From Elgaria multicarinata webbii (lineage: Eukaryota; Chordata; Lepidosauria; Squamata; Anguidae), in contig NC_086177.1 of the NCBI RefSeq assembly GCF_023053635.1, forward strand, positions 97,746,001 to 97,810,000: a stretch of DNA of 64,000 nucleotides, in the 5' to 3' direction. The position numbers and the translations under genes were made by a program. The notes beneath the pieces are model-generated. The model did no database searches, had not been told where the DNA came from, and saw only the letters and a list, made by a program, of their open reading frames with translations. Numbering within the stretch: position 1 is the first letter of the stretch; each line of letters opens with the position of its first letter. Below, piece by piece: positions 1 through 12,639 of the stretch.

Positions 1-1559
1 CATCAACGGTGACAAGTCAACATGGTCATCTCTTTTTAAAAAATCTTTCTATATCTTGTTTGCATTTAATTGAACATTTCGCTCAAAAGAGATTCCAGAA
101 GCATGAATCTCCATCCTATCATACAGCAGCCAACCTATATAAGTTTGTACTTGAATTAGAACAGAGCTTACTGAAAACTTGTCAATGCACCATGCTCATA
201 TTGCTTTCCCCATTTGCTCTGTAAGGAACACCTACAAAAATTGGGTCAGACAATGGGTATCAATATTATGGCCCTGATCTGAGATTAGCTACAATCAAAT
301 GCCTAAAATGAGGTAACTAATTGTTGTGCTATCAGTACAACAACTGCAGTTTATGCTGGAATTTCTGACAGCTTTGTGGGTGAAATATTTGGGATTGAGA
401 AATTACTTTCATGGAAGTCAGCAGGACTCAAGTACATTAAAATGTCTAGGACTGATTTACAGATGTGAATGGCTTTTTCTTCTTATGTGATTACACACTT
501 GGGAATGTTGGTATAAAGAGGGGGAGATTCATGTAGCAAGCCACAGCCATTTCCAATTGAACACAGTTGCACTTTCCCTGGACACTGTAATTAAGAATAT
601 GGCTGTGTCTGCCTTTGTGTACTCTTTTCTCATACACATTAATATTCCTTTACCCAGTTCAATACCCAAGTAGACAGCTATTCAATTTTGATTTCTGGAA
701 ACTTGCCAAATATTCTTTTTTTTTCACTGTTACATTCTTCATGGTCTCTGACCAGGCATACAGAAGGATTCTGCATCAGTGTAGAGCAGCATTTTGAAAA
801 CCTTTAAAGCTTAGAAACAGCATCTGGCTCCTCCCTTCACACCATGCTATTCACATGTCTAGAGGTTTGGGCATGCATGGCTGGTCCTATCACTAGGCAA
901 AGTGAGGTGGCCACCTCAGGCAACTGATTTGGAGTGTCATGAAAGGGCAACACATTGATATTACTGTACACTTACTGCTAGGGTGGAGAGGTGCTTGCAA
1001 GGTGGCCACCAATAGGAGGACATGCATCACCCAAAAAAGGACAAAAAATACATTTGCATAAAATTGCATGTTGATTTATATGTGTGGCTGCACATTTAGA
1101 AATAACTACTATCAATAATTATAATACCTCTCACCATAATGGGAAAAGCTGTGACCACATGACCTTTGTGCCTGCTCTGTCTACTGTCCAGGTGCTCAGG
1201 ATGGTCAATTTCAAGGCCCCTAATTTCCCTCCTTACAATTCTTTTATCTTTAAACCAGACTTGGACTGGACAGCCCTTCAACTAGAGAACAAAGTAGGCT
1301 ATATTTCCACCCAAGGCGCTTGTCAGATTTTCTGCCTCAGGTGCCAAAATAATTTGACTAGGCTAAGGTACTCTGCACCTTTACTGGGGTGGGGTTTGAG
1401 TAACCCTTGCTGCTCTGATTCAGGCAGTAAAATATCTGGAATTGGCCCTGTCCAGTTCCTCTTTCAACAGCTACATTGTATGGAACTCTTTCTGGAGAGA
1501 TTTTTTCCTTGGCAATATGTTATTTTTCCACTCTGGATTCTTTGCCTTTCTCTTTATTA
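1..1559. other. Non-coding; possible old element at about 876-1370
   Basis: No exon recognised. From about 876 the text CCTATCACTAGGCAAAGTGAGG with GCCTCAGGCAACTGATTTGG, and near 1322-1345 a CTGCCTCAGGTGCC piece, resemble a dispersed lizard repeat whose class I cannot name. The 159-codon frame at 1084-1563 has no recognisable domain. Confidence 0.4.
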
Positions 1560-2078
1560 TTAACTATTGGCCGTGTCTCCTCAACAAAAGTTTTTGGGCT
1601 CAAGATAGGCCACAAGTCACCTAGTTCACTGAAGTCGTTGGTTTCTGTTCACCACCCTGCTGCTAAGATCAACTTCTTGGCTCGCCACTCTGACCATGTT
1701 ACTCCACTTCTGAAATCTTCAGATGCCATGTTTCTTACCTGCCTAAGGGTCTCTACTTCCCTTGCTCGGCTTCGTACATTTTCTTCCGCTGCCCCTTATG
1801 CCTGGAACGCTCTTACTACAAATTCAATCGCAGCTTTTAAAGCTCAGCTAAAAACTTTTCTTTTTTCTAAAGCTTTTAGAACTTGGTTTTGATCTTACTT
1901 TTATACTGCTACTTTTACTCTACCCTGTGCCTGTTTGGTGCATTCTCTTCCCCTTCTTATTGTTTTATTATGATTCTATTAGAATGTAAGCCTATGCGGC
2001 AGGGCGTTGCTGTTTTATTGTTTTACTCTGTACAGCACCATGTACACTGATGGTGCTATATAAATAAATAAATAATAA
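1560..2078 (+). mobile_element. L2-type LINE, 3' end
   Basis: Encodes a decayed C-terminal tail of L2 ORF2 (FLARHSDHVTPLLKSSDA, then FSSAAPYAWNAL and AFKAQLKTFLFSKAF), followed by an AT-rich 3' UTR ending GGTGCTATATAAATAAATA. The same tail recurs at 2400, 45770 and 47015. Confidence 0.8.
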
Positions 2079-2394
2079 AGTCAAAAACCTCTGTGATACC
2101 AACTCACACAACCATCCTTCTTCCCCACAGCAGGCATTTCTTGATGTGTATGGTTCTGTGGTGGCTGACAGGAATTGGATGGGAAGAGGTTTGCCCTCCC
2201 CCCTAAATAAATAATAATAATAATAATCTGCACATAGCGAAAAATTTCTCTCCCTAGAAGGTCGCTCTAGAAGTTTCTAAGCTGTGGAGGTTTCCAAAAT
2301 GCTGCTCTATGCTGGTGTTGATCCCATATGTGTAACAGCACAAAAGACTACCTTTTGTTATAGGTAAATACCTGTTTCTTTTGTGAAGTAGGTA

Positions 2395-2682
2395 AGTTAT
2401 ACTACTACTACTAACTACTAACTCAATCACAGCTTTTAAAACTCAGCTAAAAACTTTTCTTTTCCCTATAGCTTTTAAATATTGAGTTTGTTCTGCCTCT
2501 ATACTGTTAGCTTCACCCTACCCGGTGCCTGTTTACACTTCCCTGTGCCTGTTTGCATTCTCTTCCCCTCCTTATTGTTTACTGCAACTTTATTAGATTG
2601 TAAGCCTATGCGGCAGGGTCTTGCTATTTACTGTGTATAATCTGTACAGCACCATGTACATTGATGGTGCTATATAAATAAA

Positions 2683-2736
<54 letters not shown>

Positions 2737-2747
2737 GGTAATTAACC
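2395..2747 (+). mobile_element. L2-type LINE 3' end with (TAA)n microsatellite
   Basis: Carries the ACTCAATCACAGCTTTTAAA coding end, the GTAAGCCTATGCGGCAGGG segment and GATGGTGCTATATAAATAAA, then a long (AAT)n run to about 2736. It is close to the copy at 45770-46127. Confidence 0.82.
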
Positions 2748-4992
2748 TGCTGCTTCTGTGATTCAGCTCCTCAACACTTGGGACAGTATCCAACAGTGAC
2801 ATCCGCAAACTCAAGTAGTGTTACCAGAGTTCCACCAAATCTATCTGTTGTGGAAGTGGTTGTGCATCACATTTGCACAACAGGTTACACAAGCATAATC
2901 AGCAAACAGTTGCACAACCATAAGGCACAACCAGCTGTGCAAGCATAATGCACAAAGGTCATTTCAGTTGGTTTCTCCTCTTGTACATAGTTCAGAGACT
3001 AGTTTCCACTAGTGCAATGTCATTTGGGCTGGCAGAATGTCAGTTGGATACTGCCCTTGCTGTTTTAGTAACTGCCACTTCTTACCCTCACTTAGCCCTT
3101 ATTTTCTACATAATCCACTGCAAACATCAATCAGATTTATCTGAACTCATGCTCGGGTGGTTTAGATGCCTCACACATGAATATTGTATTACTAGAACAA
3201 ATCACCTCCAATCCCGCGTGAAAACCGCTTCCCTGGTACAATGTGCTTGAAAATTGCTGTGAATTATTCTCCAGCAAGATGGCCACATGTGCTTATAGTC
3301 TGCTTATTTATTCCAGCATTGTTATAGCTTATAGCCATCTCATTCCCCTACAATTAGATCAGAATATGTTGCAAATATGAAGCTTGTGAAAGACTGCAAT
3401 TATTTTTCTCACTGATAACTGATGTTAAAAATTTCCGGGGAATGGTATAGAATAATTGATTCTGATTACATTTCATGCCATGATGTATGAGCATTCTTAT
3501 GCTTGCATTCTTTGCCAGAAAATCCTGAATTCTCAGGCTTCTGCACACCAGAAGTACTAAATGAAGATGGCCTTTCTTCTAGAGCAGGGTGGAGAAGCGT
3601 TTTCAGTCCAAGGGCCAAATTCCAATCTGGGAAAGGTCTCTGTAATGTAGCCAATCCTAAATCATAAGAGTTGGGAAGGGAAGTAGTATGGTTGTTACAG
3701 ACTTTACTAGATAAGCTCACAAATTCTTTGGAAGGATGATTACACTGGAGGACTATTATTTGCCCTAGGGCTATCCAGTCAACTGAGGAAGAATTTGAAC
3801 ATGGCCTCCTACTTTCAAAGCTATTTCTTGTTCACAGGACTACTCTGCCTAAGTTATTCATTTATCTGAAAATGATACTATACCTCCATAATTGTTTTAC
3901 TGAGCTAATCTTGCATAAGAGGAACTCCCAATAAACTGCAGTTTAGAACCCCACCTTGATGAACAGCTCAGTGTTAGTAGCTGGGATTTTCAGGAGATCC
4001 TTGTTAATATCTATAGAAAAAAATGGAGTAATCTGAGATACCTCAATGCCACATTTCCTAAAATCATGAAATATGTCCCAAGACTCCTCCATGTGTGCAG
4101 TAAGGAAATACACTAGAACATATCAAGGATACCTTTATTGCTGTGACTAACTTAAGTCCCATTGATTTCAGTGTGCCTACTTGAAGGATGACTAAATCTG
4201 GATTTAACCCATTGAGTGTAGGCATGACTCCATGCCCCAGATGGCAAATTCTGGGAAACATAGTTGCTATAAATCAGCATGAACTGTGCAGCTTTTAATT
4301 AAGATATCTTGTATGCTGAAAATTAAGGTAATATCCAATATGAAATGGAAGCCCTTTATGGTGGCTTGAACTGCTGCCAAATAAATGCTCCCAAGATACA
4401 CTGCCCACAAACTGCAATGATATATATGTGTTGGTCCAAACTACTTGCCGCTGAAGTTTTTTTGTTGCTTTGGTAAGGTTCCCAACACTACATATTCAAA
4501 GTCATACTTAATATCCTGTCCAAGATCTCGACACTGTATATTTTAACAACCCCCCCGCCCCCAATCATGAACAAATCTTGCAGCTGGTGGGGCTTTTGGA
4601 GTGATGAAGATTTACATTAGATGAGTATCTGGTCCATTAGCTAAGCATACTCTATAACAAGAAATCCAGAAGTAGCATAAATCACACTACTTGACTGACT
4701 GGCAGTTGACAGCATCCAATGATATCATATGCAAGAGCCTGTTGGAATCGTTCCCAAATTAAAATAAAGAGGGGATTATTCCTACTATTTCATATATTAC
4801 ATCAGATTCTGCACAATGCAATGCCAGTTTGCTAAATGGTCTGGGAGACATCGCAACATTTGCATAAACTGTTGAGAGTGCTCGTTTTACAGGACTGATA
4901 TAAGGAGACACTGGCTCGAGTCGCATGTAATGAGAAGCCACCATGGATTTCTCATTGTAGTGGCCATTTTGAATAGTCAAGCTTTGTTGTTA
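2748..4992. other. Non-coding, mostly unrecognised
   Basis: No exon. 4149-4212 resembles the short repeat with a core like AAGTCCCATTGATTTCA that recurs across the window (see 44945-45030). 4552-4562 is a C-rich run. Confidence 0.4.
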
Positions 4993-5660
4993 CGTGTGAA
5001 CCCTGCAAGGTTGGGTTATTGGGGTGGTTGACAAGCCACCCACAATCCTCAAACAGCCCATGGATTCTGGGTTGCATGTCAACAATCCCAACAACCCAAC
5101 CTTGCCAGGTTTGCACGTAATGAAGTTGCAGCACGCCCTGCTGTAGCTCAAATAGTCAAAAGGGTAGCCATTACTGCAACAAAAAGCCCTGTGGGGAAAT
5201 TCACTCATTATGGCTTCCTGTTACATATGGGCCAGGTCATTGGGCCAGTTCACATTGTGGGTTGTTTAACCTTCGGTGAGGCTGTGGTGTGTGCCAGCTG
5301 GCATTGTGGGTTAAATAACCCACAATGAGCCATGTCATGCCAACCAGGTAACTGTTGAGGAGCAGAGCTTTCTTTGAAAATCTGCCTCCTAGTAGTCTGA
5401 TACAGTAAGCACACAGCATATATATTACTACCTGACAACAAGTTGAAGGTGCAAACCCTACACTATGGTTTAACCATGGATTGTTTACAGCAAACCATCC
5501 AGGAAGAGAATCCACTGATTGTCATTGGATTGTGAACGCTGGGATGTTCATGGTTAACAACCCATAAATAAGCCAAAATGCAGGGTTCACACGTAACAAC
5601 TCATGATTCAATGATGACCCATACTTTGGGTTATTACATGCAAACCAGGACAATATTTAA
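4990..5660. repeat. Cluster of palindromic MITE pieces
   Basis: Several inverted segments share GGTTTGCACGTAATGA-like and TGTGGGTTAAATAACCCACA-like cores (the latter an exact local palindrome near 5307-5325), plus GGGTTCACACGTAACAA at about 5583. The same vocabulary recurs at 11905, 17288, 31495, 35335, 54279, 58985 and 59950, so these look like members of one non-autonomous DNA transposon group. Confidence 0.6.
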
Positions 5661-6479
5661 TGAAGGTCTTGGTATGTAAGCTGTTGTGATGTCCATTGCT
5701 AGTTGTATTAATTCTACGTGTTCTTCCGATATAACCGAATTTATCACTCACTGAAACTCTGGATCTTTAATTTTGGCCAACACTGTTCAACGTAAGTGCA
5801 TATCATGTAATAGGAAAGGCTGCCAGAATCTTTGTTATGGCCACGGGGACTGATTGTTACAGTGTCCAAATGAAATCATAAATTTACAGTCTTGATAACT
5901 ATATATTCATTCTGTATAAATAAGTGACATCACAGGAAAGCTGCACTACACACAGGAATGAAGAAAAATCATGCCCCATGTTAACAATTCACTAACAGTG
6001 CCCAGTGAACCATTTTTTTTTTAAAAAAAGTTTTATTTATCATTTATACGTGTGCCAAGAGACAGATGTGCAGCTTCAAGCATTCTTCCAAAATCCAGTC
6101 ACTTTTTAATCCTAGGAGAGCTAGATTTTACCAGATGGTGTAATAAATTAGAGCAACCATGAAGCATATAGCACAGAATAAACAGCTGAAGTGCCTACCT
6201 CAAATACCCACATTGTAATTTAGGTAAAGATGGTGCATTTTGCCCAAACAGGCAAATAGCTTTTAAAGTACATTCTTTAACTAAAACTCTCAAAAAGCAC
6301 AAACCCTAACATTCTTAACTGCACTGGCCCTGAACCAGAGATATGCACAAATAGCAGGGTGCTGTCTGTTTCTAGATGCAATTGCATACACACAGAAGTC
6401 TCCAGTAGATGGAAAAGACTTCTGCTGGGCATATTATGATGATTAGAATATCATTGTCTCCCTTGTTTTGCTGATTTCC
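5661..6479. other. Non-coding, nothing recognised
   Basis: AT-rich single-copy-looking sequence with no exon or known repeat that I can name. Confidence 0.4.
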
Positions 6480-6930
6480 CATATGTACCTGCCCAAACCT
6501 TAAGATCATCTACGGGGGCCCTTCTCCGTGAGCCCCTGCCAAAGGAAGTGAGGCACGTGGCTACTAGGAGGAGGGCTTTCTCCGCTGTGGCACCCCGGTT
6601 GTGGAATGAACTCCCCAGAGAGGTCCGCCTGGCGCCTACACTGTACTCCTTTCGTCGCCAGCTGAAGACCTTTTTATTCTCCCAGTATTTTAACACTTAA
6701 TTTTAACTTAAATTTAAATTTTACTGTTTTAACTCTGTATTTTAATTTTATATCGATTTTGCTGCGTGGTTTTTATTCTGGTTGTGCTTTTTATATTGTA
6801 TTTTGTATTTGTGCTTTTAACCTGTTGGTTGTCTTACTATGGTTTTAATTTTTGCGAACCGCCCAGAGAGCTTCGGCTATTGGGCGGTATAGAAATGTAA
6901 TAAATAAATAAATAAATAAATAATTTTGAT
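6480..6930 (+). mobile_element. L2-type LINE, 3' end
   Basis: Near-identical in layout to 12640-13232. It has CATATGTACCTGCCCAAACC, the CCCCGGTTGTGGAATGAACT block (ORF2 C-terminus, PRLWNELP), CTGAAGACCTTTTTATTCTC (LKTFLF), then a 3' UTR ending in CGGCTATTGGGCGGTATAGA and (AAAT)n. Confidence 0.85.
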
Positions 6931-7469
6931 GCTTTATTTGGATTTTAATTGTATGTATGTTGTTTTGGGGATCTATAGCTGAAAAAGTGCATTTAAAATG
7001 AACCTTAGCTATCTATCTTATCTAGTAAAGGGTTGACAATATTAGCTTAGAACAGCCTTCCCCAACCTGGTGCCCTGTAATGCAATGGATTGAGGACTTA
7101 ACAATGCTATCTATATTTGAACAGGTGTTTTATAGGTGCGACCTGCAAGTGGATAAAAATATGGATATATAGTCTGCTTTTCTTGAAACCTACACATAAT
7201 TCCCCCCCCTTTTTTAAACGAACGGTATATCTGATGGAAAATGATGATATTCCTATAGATGTAATGTTCCTTTGTTTTTATTTTTCATGGTGTATTTTTC
7301 TTTTGTTCTGGTTTGTTAATATTCACAAAGAAAATAATAACAATGCAGGCTTCAGCAGGAATGTAATGACTTAATGGGGAGCATACTTGCTCAAATGTTT
7401 TACATATCATACAGTCAGTGTGCCATAAAATAAGTTCACCCAAAGGCTAAAAAGATATATGAAGATCTG
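6931..7469. other. Non-coding; one short hAT-type repeat scrap
   Basis: 7051-7080 carries CAGCCTTCCCCAACCTGGTG, the left end of the CAG...CTG hAT-like MITE seen whole at 45497 and 24754. Nothing else recognised. Confidence 0.45.
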
Positions 7470-7586
7470 GGCTGGATCTACACTACTGCTTTAAAGCGCT
7501 TTATAACAGTTATGAAGCGCTTTAACTGCTTTAAAGCGCTATAAAACTGTTATAAAGCGCTTTAAAGCAATAGTGTAGATCCGGCC
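7470..7586. mobile_element. 117-bp palindromic MITE
   Basis: Terminal inverted repeats of about 45 bp start GGCTGGATCTACACTACTGC on the left and, read on the other strand from the right, GGCCGGATCTACACTATTGC. The centre repeats the TTTAAAGCGCTTTATAACAG unit. No coding capacity. Confidence 0.85.
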
Positions 7587-10539
7587 GTGGACACGTTGGT
7601 TCTTTTCAGAACATTATTTTTAGTGTCACCATTTATATTATTTAAAACAAAACCCACAGAAAAACATAACAAAACAATGGTTTGTTTTTTTAAAACTGTA
7701 TTCAAGTTTGCAAACTCAGCTTTGCATCTCACCGAAGATTATTTTTGCAAAATAATGCTGCCCCAATATCTGGGGAAAAAATTACAATTTTGAGCAGGTA
7801 AATTAAATGTTTATACAAACAACCAAACTGTGAAATTGTGGGAGGTTTTGCCCTCATGGAGACAGAATGTAGGCTCCTCTTCCCATTCTTCCTATTACCT
7901 TTCTCGAAAGTCCTTAGACCTGTAAATAAAAGGATGGTAATGAATGGATTTGCAGGAACATTCTGTGAAATAAAACAAAGATGAGGAACAGAACAATTCT
8001 CAACTATTATTTCAGTAATGATCACGTATTGGCACCTGACAGTAAGCAGATTTTCCTATTTATTTATTTTTTAAAAAAAGGATGTGCAGAAATACAATAA
8101 AGAACAAACAGAAAAGGGAGGGGGAATATGAGTTTTGTTTTCAATTGATCTTTTGTAGGCAATCATATGTAAGTTGTAGGTGATCCTTTATGTTCAGTTT
8201 CCAATAACTGATTTTGCTCATCAAAAACGGAAACTAGCAAAGTGAACGTCATAGTCACCTCCTCATCTCAACCAGAGACACTATTAGATAGAAACAAGAC
8301 GAACTGTAGACAACTTCAGCATACAGACCAAGAAATGTAGATGTTTCTAATATGCTTGGTAATAAAAACTTTGGACGAATTTAGAGCTTGGAGTTCTGGT
8401 GAGCAGATGGTAATTGCTGAAATCAGCACCAGCATCATTCAACTGATAAAAGAATGAGGAAAGGTTGCATATATCAACTTATCAGCATACCACACAAGTT
8501 CTCCGACGATCTGGAGACCAGACTCTGCTGTTTACCCTGAAGAAACATGCAGATTTCCCCCCCCCCCCCAATATGGCACTTATTAAGCAGTCTTTATATT
8601 TATTCATATTTATACCAAATGCTGCAAAAAGATTGAGCATGGGATGCTTACTAGCCACATTTTATGTATTTATTCCATCAGACTCTTTACTCTTCTCCCA
8701 AATTGTGTGGTTGCTCTTTTCTCTACCTGTGATTGGGCCCTCCGAGTAGAGTGAGGCGCTGACAGCCCCAAAAGACAAGACCAGGTTGGGCACATCACCG
8801 CCCTGTTCCCTACACAGGACTGCAATCCAGCAAAGGCCAACTCGGCTCCCTCAGCCAGGCACCTGCAGTCTTTGGGGCGGAGAAGGCAAGGGATACCCAC
8901 ACGGAAGATCTTCAGGCTGCCTTGCAGCATTTCAGTGTCCAAAACAAGTACAAACAGCTTCAAACACAGGGGAACCAACTGCAGCTCCAAATACTATCTT
9001 TTCCTCATCACAAAGGAATCCATATGGATTGAAAAAGGAAATATTTCAATAAACTGATGACTGATGGAGTCCTGAAATAAGCCCCCATAGTTGTAGACAA
9101 CAAAACATGAAATCCATGTTTTCTTCAGGTGTAAAGGGCCCATCTTTTGGCCAGTATGGGTTCATCTGTAGAGGCCCTGCCTCTGTTGATCTAAGCCAAT
9201 TTAATCTTCAACATTTTCAGACCCAGAGCCAAGTTCTAAAACCAAACTGTCTGACAGGCTGTGGAGAGCGTGATTTCCATAGAGAGGATGGGATGTGGGG
9301 AGAATCATTCCCCACACCCAGTTCTCCCCATTTACCCTCGTCCCCGCTCAGTTGATTGATGCTGGGAAAAACTGAGGAGCATAAGGGCTGGTGCGCTGCT
9401 CAGCTGTTCCCAGGGCCCATCAGTTGGAGAATCTCAGCATGCAGGGAAGGGGAGGTTTAAACCTATGGGTCTTTGCATGCTGAGATGGGCATAGCAAAAC
9501 TGGGTGTAGCAAAACTATGTGTGTGGGGTCAGGGGGTTATGCCCATTGCCAGCCTCCAACAGACTTGCAATCTAATGTTTTACACAGGGGAGAGAACAGA
9601 GGCAGGGAGGTGGGCCTGAAGAGGTAATGGTGACGGGATGATGTCTGTACTAATGCAATTACATGCAGTTGGGGTTGAGGAGGAAGTGGGATGCCTAAGA
9701 AAATCAGAGTCTCACTTTCTCCGCACCCCCACCCTACATTACCCAGCAGCCCTTAGTCCTTTGGCCTATGTACGTGGCCAAAGTGTGCTTCCTTTTAGTT
9801 TGTAGTCCCAGAGCAACAGACGCTTAGAGCAGTAGGGCGTTTTACAGCTCAGGCCTGAAGAAGATTGCCTTTGGCAGCAGTGGTCTCAGTGTTTTGTCAG
9901 AGGGAATATAGAGTTACAAAACCTCTCCAATCCAAAGAAAGGTTTAGAAAACAATTGTGAGTGTCAATAGACATCCCTCTGAGCGATGGCCATATAAATC
10001 TGGAATGTTCCTTCCAATCTCTCTCCCACCCGCATGCACAATTCCTTTCACAAAACACACTGATTATTCAGCATTTGGAACAAATCGACTCAGTGTAACC
10101 TAAGTCAGTACATGCTGTTTGACAGCTTCAAGAAGTAAATGAAGATCCTTTGGAAGAAGTGGGTTACAAATCTGGACAAACTCGAGAGGGGTAGAAGTGC
10201 TTTAGAATGTGTGTAGAATAAATGGATGCAATACAGGGCCTGTGGAAGTTCCTCTCTTCAGTGCGCAAGAGTGGGTGAGACCAGGGTTTGGCCTGGTTTG
10301 CCAGCAATGCACAACCGTACTCCGAACATCATGTGGCCATGACTGAAAGCACAAACAGATGTGTCCACAATTTCGCTCACTGAAGTTTTAACATAGGGAT
10401 TTTCAACCCTATGAACCAGGCCTATGCTTTCTTAACAACATGGAATAGAACCAGCAAAATCTAAAACAATAATTCCCTTTGACCTGTTTATAATACTCGC
10501 CTTCCTCCAACAATGTGCATATATACTGGTAACTCAGGA
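7587..10539. other. Non-coding, nothing recognised
   Basis: No exon or family that I can name. A C-run lies near 8557-8570. The 8700-9350 part is more GC-rich with short open frames (94-106 codons) but no recognisable domain or convincing splice structure. Confidence 0.4.
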
Positions 10540-10670
10540 TAACACTTCATGCATCCAATGAAGTTGACAGGTCTACTAAAGCATATGCCATAATAAATGT
10601 CTTAAGTGTTTAAAGGTGCCACAAGGCTCTCGGTTGTTTTTGTTGCAACGGACTAACACGGCTACCCATC
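10540..10670 (+). repeat. Dispersed repeat with core AAGGTGCCACAAGGCTCT / ACTAACACGGCTACCC
   Basis: Matches from memory a repeat common in turtle, crocodile and lizard genomes (ATGCATCCAATGAAGT ... AAGGTGCCACAAG ... CGGACTAACACGGCTACCC). I am not sure of its class. Confidence 0.6.
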
Positions 10671-11107
10671 TGGAAACAGAAAGATCTACTTTCAGAAATC
10701 AGACATACGTAGCTGTCACTGCAGAGTTCCTTCAAGCTTTTGTCTCCCTGAAGCATTTCACCATTTTTCACTATCTGCAAGGGCACAGCACAGTCCAACG
10801 CCCAACATTCCAACTTCCATAACTTCTCAAAGGAAATACAGCCTGCTTAAAGTGGTTGGCCATGCATGAAAGGTCCTTTCATTTCCCTCATCAATATTTG
10901 TCTAAAACACCTAAGGGGCTTGAATGGAACGCTGGCGATAAAGAGCCTAGGTGCACGCCAAAGCTGCCCAGGCGAAGCAAAAAATAAACCACCTGCTCTG
11001 CACCCCAATACTGTTTCCTCCACGTAACAAATCTGAACCACTTATCACCCAAGGAAGCAGCTGTGAAAATGCTCTATACTGGTGAGATTGTAGTGATGGT
11101 GGCAGAG
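10671..11107. other. Non-coding, nothing recognised
   Basis: No exon or repeat identified. Confidence 0.4.
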
Positions 11108-11310
11108 AGAGACGGTGTGGTGTAATGGTCAGAATGTCAGACTACGGGTGGAAAGACAGCCAGGTTCAAATCATGGTGACTTCGGACGAGTCAATGTCTC
11201 TCAGCCAAGGTGGTTGTGAGGATAAAAGTGGGCAGGGGATCTATGGCTATTGCCTTGAGCTCACTGGAGGGAAGATGGGATATAAATTTTATCTTATTAA
11301 GTAAAATAAT
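11108..11310 (+). mobile_element. tRNA-derived SINE (lizard type)
   Basis: The head GTGTGGTGTAATGGTCAGAA (A box) and CAGGTTCAAATCATGG (B box) come from a tRNA-like promoter. The body TCTCAGCCAAGGTGGTTGTG and AGATGGGATATAAATTTTAT match the SINE at 53510. Confidence 0.82.
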
Positions 11311-11389
11311 AATAGTTCTGGATTTTTCCAGGAAAAATAAACCCCCAAAGTCACTCTTCCAGCTAGCACATGAGAGTTCTTCACCTATG

Positions 11390-11625
11390 TTCTTCATCTA
11401 TTCAAGGCTATCAAGACTGATCTCTTCCAGCAGGCGTACCCAGTCGAATTTTAAGATGTTTGACTATTATTTTAATACTGTATTAGTTTTATATGTTTTA
11501 ATCAGTTTTATGTATTTTATGGTATTTGTATCTAATGTTGTTCCCCACCTTGATCCAGAGGGAGAGGCGGGTAAGAAATATGTTATTATTAATTACTATT
11601 ATTATATTATGTTTGCAGCTTATAC
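11390..11625 (+). mobile_element. L2-type LINE 3' end
   Basis: Ends TTGTTCCCCACCTTGATCCA ... GAGGCGGGTAAGAAATATG followed by ATT repeats. The same tail in reverse is at about 41850-41890. Confidence 0.7.
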
Positions 11626-11904
11626 ACATCACAGTCTCAGATCTGGGATTTCAGCCATGTGATCGAATCATTAAGCTTGCAAGGTCAGAATTTTTTTCAC
11701 AGCCTTTGAAAAAAGGAAATGCCACTTTAGCTATTTGACTGAAAGTAAGAAGCAGGAAAGGAGGAGCGAAAGAAGTTATGAAAACTGATTATATCTACTG
11801 CTTTAAAAATATTTTTTAATTAATACCACGAGGGAAGTTCATTATTTGAAATAGTCAATGAAGTATTTTTATGTCAGATGTTTCTGCATCTTCCTGTTGC
11901 TCCA

Positions 11905-12235
11905 GACCTGGTTTGCACGTAACGCCAACTCAATGATTTAAAAACTGATGGGTTGTTGGAACAAGTAGGCACACTGCTTGCAATCTGCCTGCCTGTTCCA
12001 CTTTTACTGCACAATCCACAATTGAGACCTTCATAGGTTGTAGAGCACAATGTGGGAATCCAGACCCCTGGGTTGGTCAGGGCTAAACAACCCAGTGGTC
12101 TGGGTTTGCATGTCATGTTCCACAATCTACAAGAGAGTTGATCATGAGTTGCTGGGAGAAAGGTGGGATGTCCATTCGCTTTTAAACTGATGGGTTGTCG
12201 TTATGTGCAAACAGGGCCAAAGAGAAATGGGGTGT
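11905..12235. repeat. Palindromic MITE-like repeat
   Basis: Bounded by CTGGTTTGCACGTAACGCCA and GGTTGTCGTTATGTGCAAAC, which are imperfect inverted repeats. The interior carries AACAACCCAGTGG and ACTGATGGGTTGTT. It belongs to the group seen at 4990 and 35335. Confidence 0.65.
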
Positions 12236-12399
12236 GCATGCCAAGTCAGAGAACAACCTTAGTGAGTATGAAACTGCCTTCTACCGAGTCAGCCATCAGC
12301 CTCACAACTCTGAGCATTCCTGACCATTGGCCATGCTGGTTGGTGCTGATGTGGAGTTGGAATCCAAAACTTCAAGAAGGCTCCAGGTTAGGTAAGGTT

Positions 12400-12575
12400 A
12401 CATTTGGTCCATCTAGCCTAAAGTAGACAATTCTGACTGGCAGTGGCTCTCCAGTGCCTCAGTAAGAGATTTGATCCCATTACCTGATCTCATCCTTTTA
12501 CCTGATCCTTTTAACTGGAGGAAGGTCAACCTGGGACCTTCTGCATACAAAGCATGTGCTTTATCACTGCGTTGA
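12400..12575 (-). mobile_element. tRNA-derived SINE, old copy
   Basis: Contains TTTGGTCCATCTAGCCTAAA, GACTGGCAGTGGCTCTCCAG and, at the right, CCTGGGACCTTCTGCATACA. These read on the minus strand as a tRNA-Ala-like head, as in the better copy at 14428. Confidence 0.65.
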
Positions 12576-12639
12576 GATGTGTCCTGGATCTCTGGTGTGG
12601 TTCCTCATCAATGCTCAGCCAAAGAGACAACTGATTCAT

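Noticed and set aside
1084-1563. 159-codon open frame
   Set aside because: No recognisable domain, atypical composition, overlaps repeat-like DNA, and no splice or promoter support.
8900-8915. GATCTTCAGG as the MRPL13 last exon (P-E-D on the minus strand)
   Set aside because: The next residues read L-P-C-G with no stop, not Y-R-L, and there is no suitable acceptor.
8670-9355. Overlapping 80-106 codon frames in a more GC-rich stretch
   Set aside because: No domain or splice logic; frames overlap on both strands, as chance open frames do in GC-rich DNA.
11108-11310. Genuine tRNA gene
   Set aside because: A and B boxes are present, but there is no cloverleaf, and the SINE body and tail follow directly.
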